Shown here piece after piece: positions 30,001 to 32,138 of a stretch of 32,138 nucleotides of DNA. Position 1 is the first letter of the stretch, and the number at the start of each line of letters is the position of its first letter. The position numbers and the translations under genes were made by a program. Source of the DNA: Daphnia carinata (Eukaryota > Arthropoda > Branchiopoda > Diplostraca > Daphniidae); contig NW_026712470.1 in assembly GCF_022539665.2 (NCBI RefSeq), positions 1 through 32,138 of the forward strand, given 5' to 3'. A model generated the notes under the pieces. It searched no databases. It had not been told where the DNA came from and worked only from the letters and a program-made list of their open reading frames with translations.

Positions 30001-32138
30001 AATATACGTGTATTCAATGTGAATATAGTGTGATACAGTGAGTTTCAATATCTACATTCAAACAGCATCAAATATACGTGTATTCAATGTGAATATAGTG
30101 TTATAGAATCAGTTTCATGATCTACATTCAAACAGTATCAAATATACGTGTATTCAATGTGAATATAGTGTTATAGAATCAGTTTCATGATCTACATTCA
30201 AACAGTATCAAATATACGTGTATTCAATGTGAATATAGTGTTATAGAATCAGTTTCATGATCTACATTCAAACAGCATCAAATATACGTGTATTCAATGT
30301 GAATATAGTGTTATAGAATCAGTTTCATGATCTACATTCAAACAGCATCAAATATACGTGTATTCAATGTGAATATAGTGTTATAGAATCAGTTTCATGA
30401 TCTACATTCAAACAGCATCAAATATACGTGTATTCAATGTGAATATAGTGTTATAGAATCAGTTTCATGATCTACATTCAAACAGTATCAAATATACGTG
30501 TATTCAATGTGAATATAGTGTTATAGAATCAGTTTCATGATCTACATTCAAACAGTATCAAATATACGTGTATTCAATGTGAATATAGTGTTATAGAATC
30601 AGTTTCATGATCTACATTCAAACAGCATCAAATATACGTGTATTCAATGTGAATATAGTGTTATAGAATCAGTTTCATGATCTACATTCAAACAGTATCA
30701 AATATACGTGTATTCAATGTGAATATAGTGTTATAGAATCAGTTTCATGATCTACATTCAAACAGTATCAAATATACGTGTATTCAATGTGAATATAGTG
30801 TGATACAGTGAGTTTCAATATCTACATTCAAACAGCATCAAATATACGTGTATTCAATGTGAATATAGTGTTATAGAATCAGTTTCATGATCTACATTCA
30901 AACAGTATCAAATATACGTGTATTCAATGTGAATATAGTGTTATAGAATCAGTTTCATATCTACATTCAAACAGCATCAAATATACGTGTATTCAATGTG
31001 AATATAGTGTTATAGAATCAGTTTCATGATCTACATTCAAACAGCATCAAATATACGTGTATTCAATGTGAATATAGTGTTATAGAATCAGTTTCATGAT
31101 CTACATTCAAACAGCATCAAATATACGTGTATTCAATGTGAATATAGTGTTATAGAATCAGTTTCATGATCTACATTCAAACAGCATCAAATATACGTGT
31201 ATTCAATGTGAATATAGTGTTATAGAATCAGTTTCATGATCTACATTCAAACAGTATCAAATATACGTGTATTCAATGTGAATATAGTGTTATAGAATCA
31301 GTTTCATGATCTACATTCAAACAGTATCAAATATACGTGTATTCAATGTGAATATAGTGTTATAGAATCAGTTTCATGATCTACATTCAAACAGTATCAA
31401 ATATACGTGTATTCAATGTGAATATAGTGTTATAGAATCAGTTTCATGATCTACATTCAAACAGCATCAAATATACGTGTATTCAATGTGAATATAGTGT
31501 TATAGAATCAGTTTCATGATCTACATTCAAACAGTATCAAATATACGTGTATTCAATGTGAATATAGTGTTATAGAATCAGTTTCAATGATCTACATTCA
31601 AACAGCATCAAATATACGTGTATTCAATGTGAATATAGTGTTATAGAATCAGTTTCATGATCTACATTCAAACAGTATCAAATATACGTGTATTCAATGT
31701 GAATATAGTGTTATAGAATCAGTTTCATATCTACATTCAAACAGCATCAAATATACGTGTATTCAATGTGAATATAGTGTTATAGAATCAGTTTCATGAT
31801 CTACATTCAAACAGCATCAAATATACGTGTATTCAATGTGAATATAGTGTTATAGAATCAGTTTCATGATCTACATTCAAACAGTATCAAATATACGTGT
31901 ATTCAATGTGAATATAGTGTTATAGAATCAGTTTCATGATCTACATTCAAACAGCATCAAATATACGTGTATTCAATGTGAATATAGTGTTATAGAATCA
32001 GTTTCATGATCTACATTCAAACAGTATCAAATATACGTGTATTCAATGTGAATATAGTGTTATTGAATCAGTTTCATGATCTACATTCAAACAGTATCAA
32101 ATATACGTGTATTCAATGTGAATACAATGTGATACAGT
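27011..32138. repeat. 70-bp satellite array, block 4 (about 73 monomers), continuing past the window
   Basis: Same monomer and orientation as the other blocks. It begins at a monomer start with the ttattgaatcag variant (27011), and the same variant returns at 32054 just before the window ends in a minority-type monomer. Partial minority-type monomers lie near 27295, 27355, 27785, 29045, 30010 and 30800. Small irregularities include an extra ag near 29620 and an extra a near 31587. No gene is present. Confidence 0.98.

Noticed and set aside
1-32138. Host single-copy genes, tRNA or rRNA genes
   Set aside because: No reading frame outside the three elements shows protein-family motifs, and no tRNA cloverleaf or rRNA-like segment was seen. 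The tRNA-like match at 9366-9379 is the primer-binding site.

Overview
The window is eukaryotic, repeat-rich DNA with no host single-copy gene that I can recognise. Four blocks of one AT-rich 70-bp tandem satellite (about 18.7 kb, about 267 monomers) are interrupted by three retroelements: two decayed Ty1/copia LTR retrotransposons on the minus strand and one DIRS-type tyrosine-recombinase retrotransposon on the plus strand. The copia primer-binding site matches initiator tRNA-Met in the way known for Drosophila copia, and DIRS elements are common in invertebrates, fish, amphibians and some protists. An animal, most likely an invertebrate, is the best guess. The species cannot be named from this sequence.

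Layout: 1-4879 satellite; 4880-9415 copia copy 1 (3' LTR, broken gag-pol, PBS, stub of the 5' LTR); 9416-11390 satellite; 11391-15546 copia copy 2 (3' LTR, broken pol, gag cut off at its N-terminal part); 15547-22260 satellite; 22261-27010 DIRS element; 27011-32138 satellite.

The DIRS element is the best-preserved object. It has perfect 107-bp inverted terminal repeats, outer extensions of 36 bp and 50 bp, and an internal complementary region that repeats both extensions in reverse complement. Its three long open frames carry GAG, RT-RNase H with a Dam-methyltransferase-like tail, and a tyrosine recombinase with a complete R-HxxR-W-Y set. In the accepted DIRS model, RT copies the RNA, the internal complementary region templates joining of the two ends into a circle, and the recombinase inserts the circle. 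The internal region contains a 28-bp dyad with 8-bp arms. The right end of the inserted element stops exactly at the centre of that dyad, which makes it a strong candidate for the recombinase core site.

The two copia copies are near-identical and in the same orientation, but each is broken by many small frameshifts. A striking share of these differences consist of short pieces of the surrounding satellite inserted into, or substituted for, copia sequence, at different places in each copy. Either this is an assembly or read-correction artefact in which abundant satellite k-mers overwrote the consensus, or it is a real exchange process between satellite and embedded elements. I favour the artefact, and it affects how far the frameshifts can be trusted. 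No new biological system beyond these elements could be supported.
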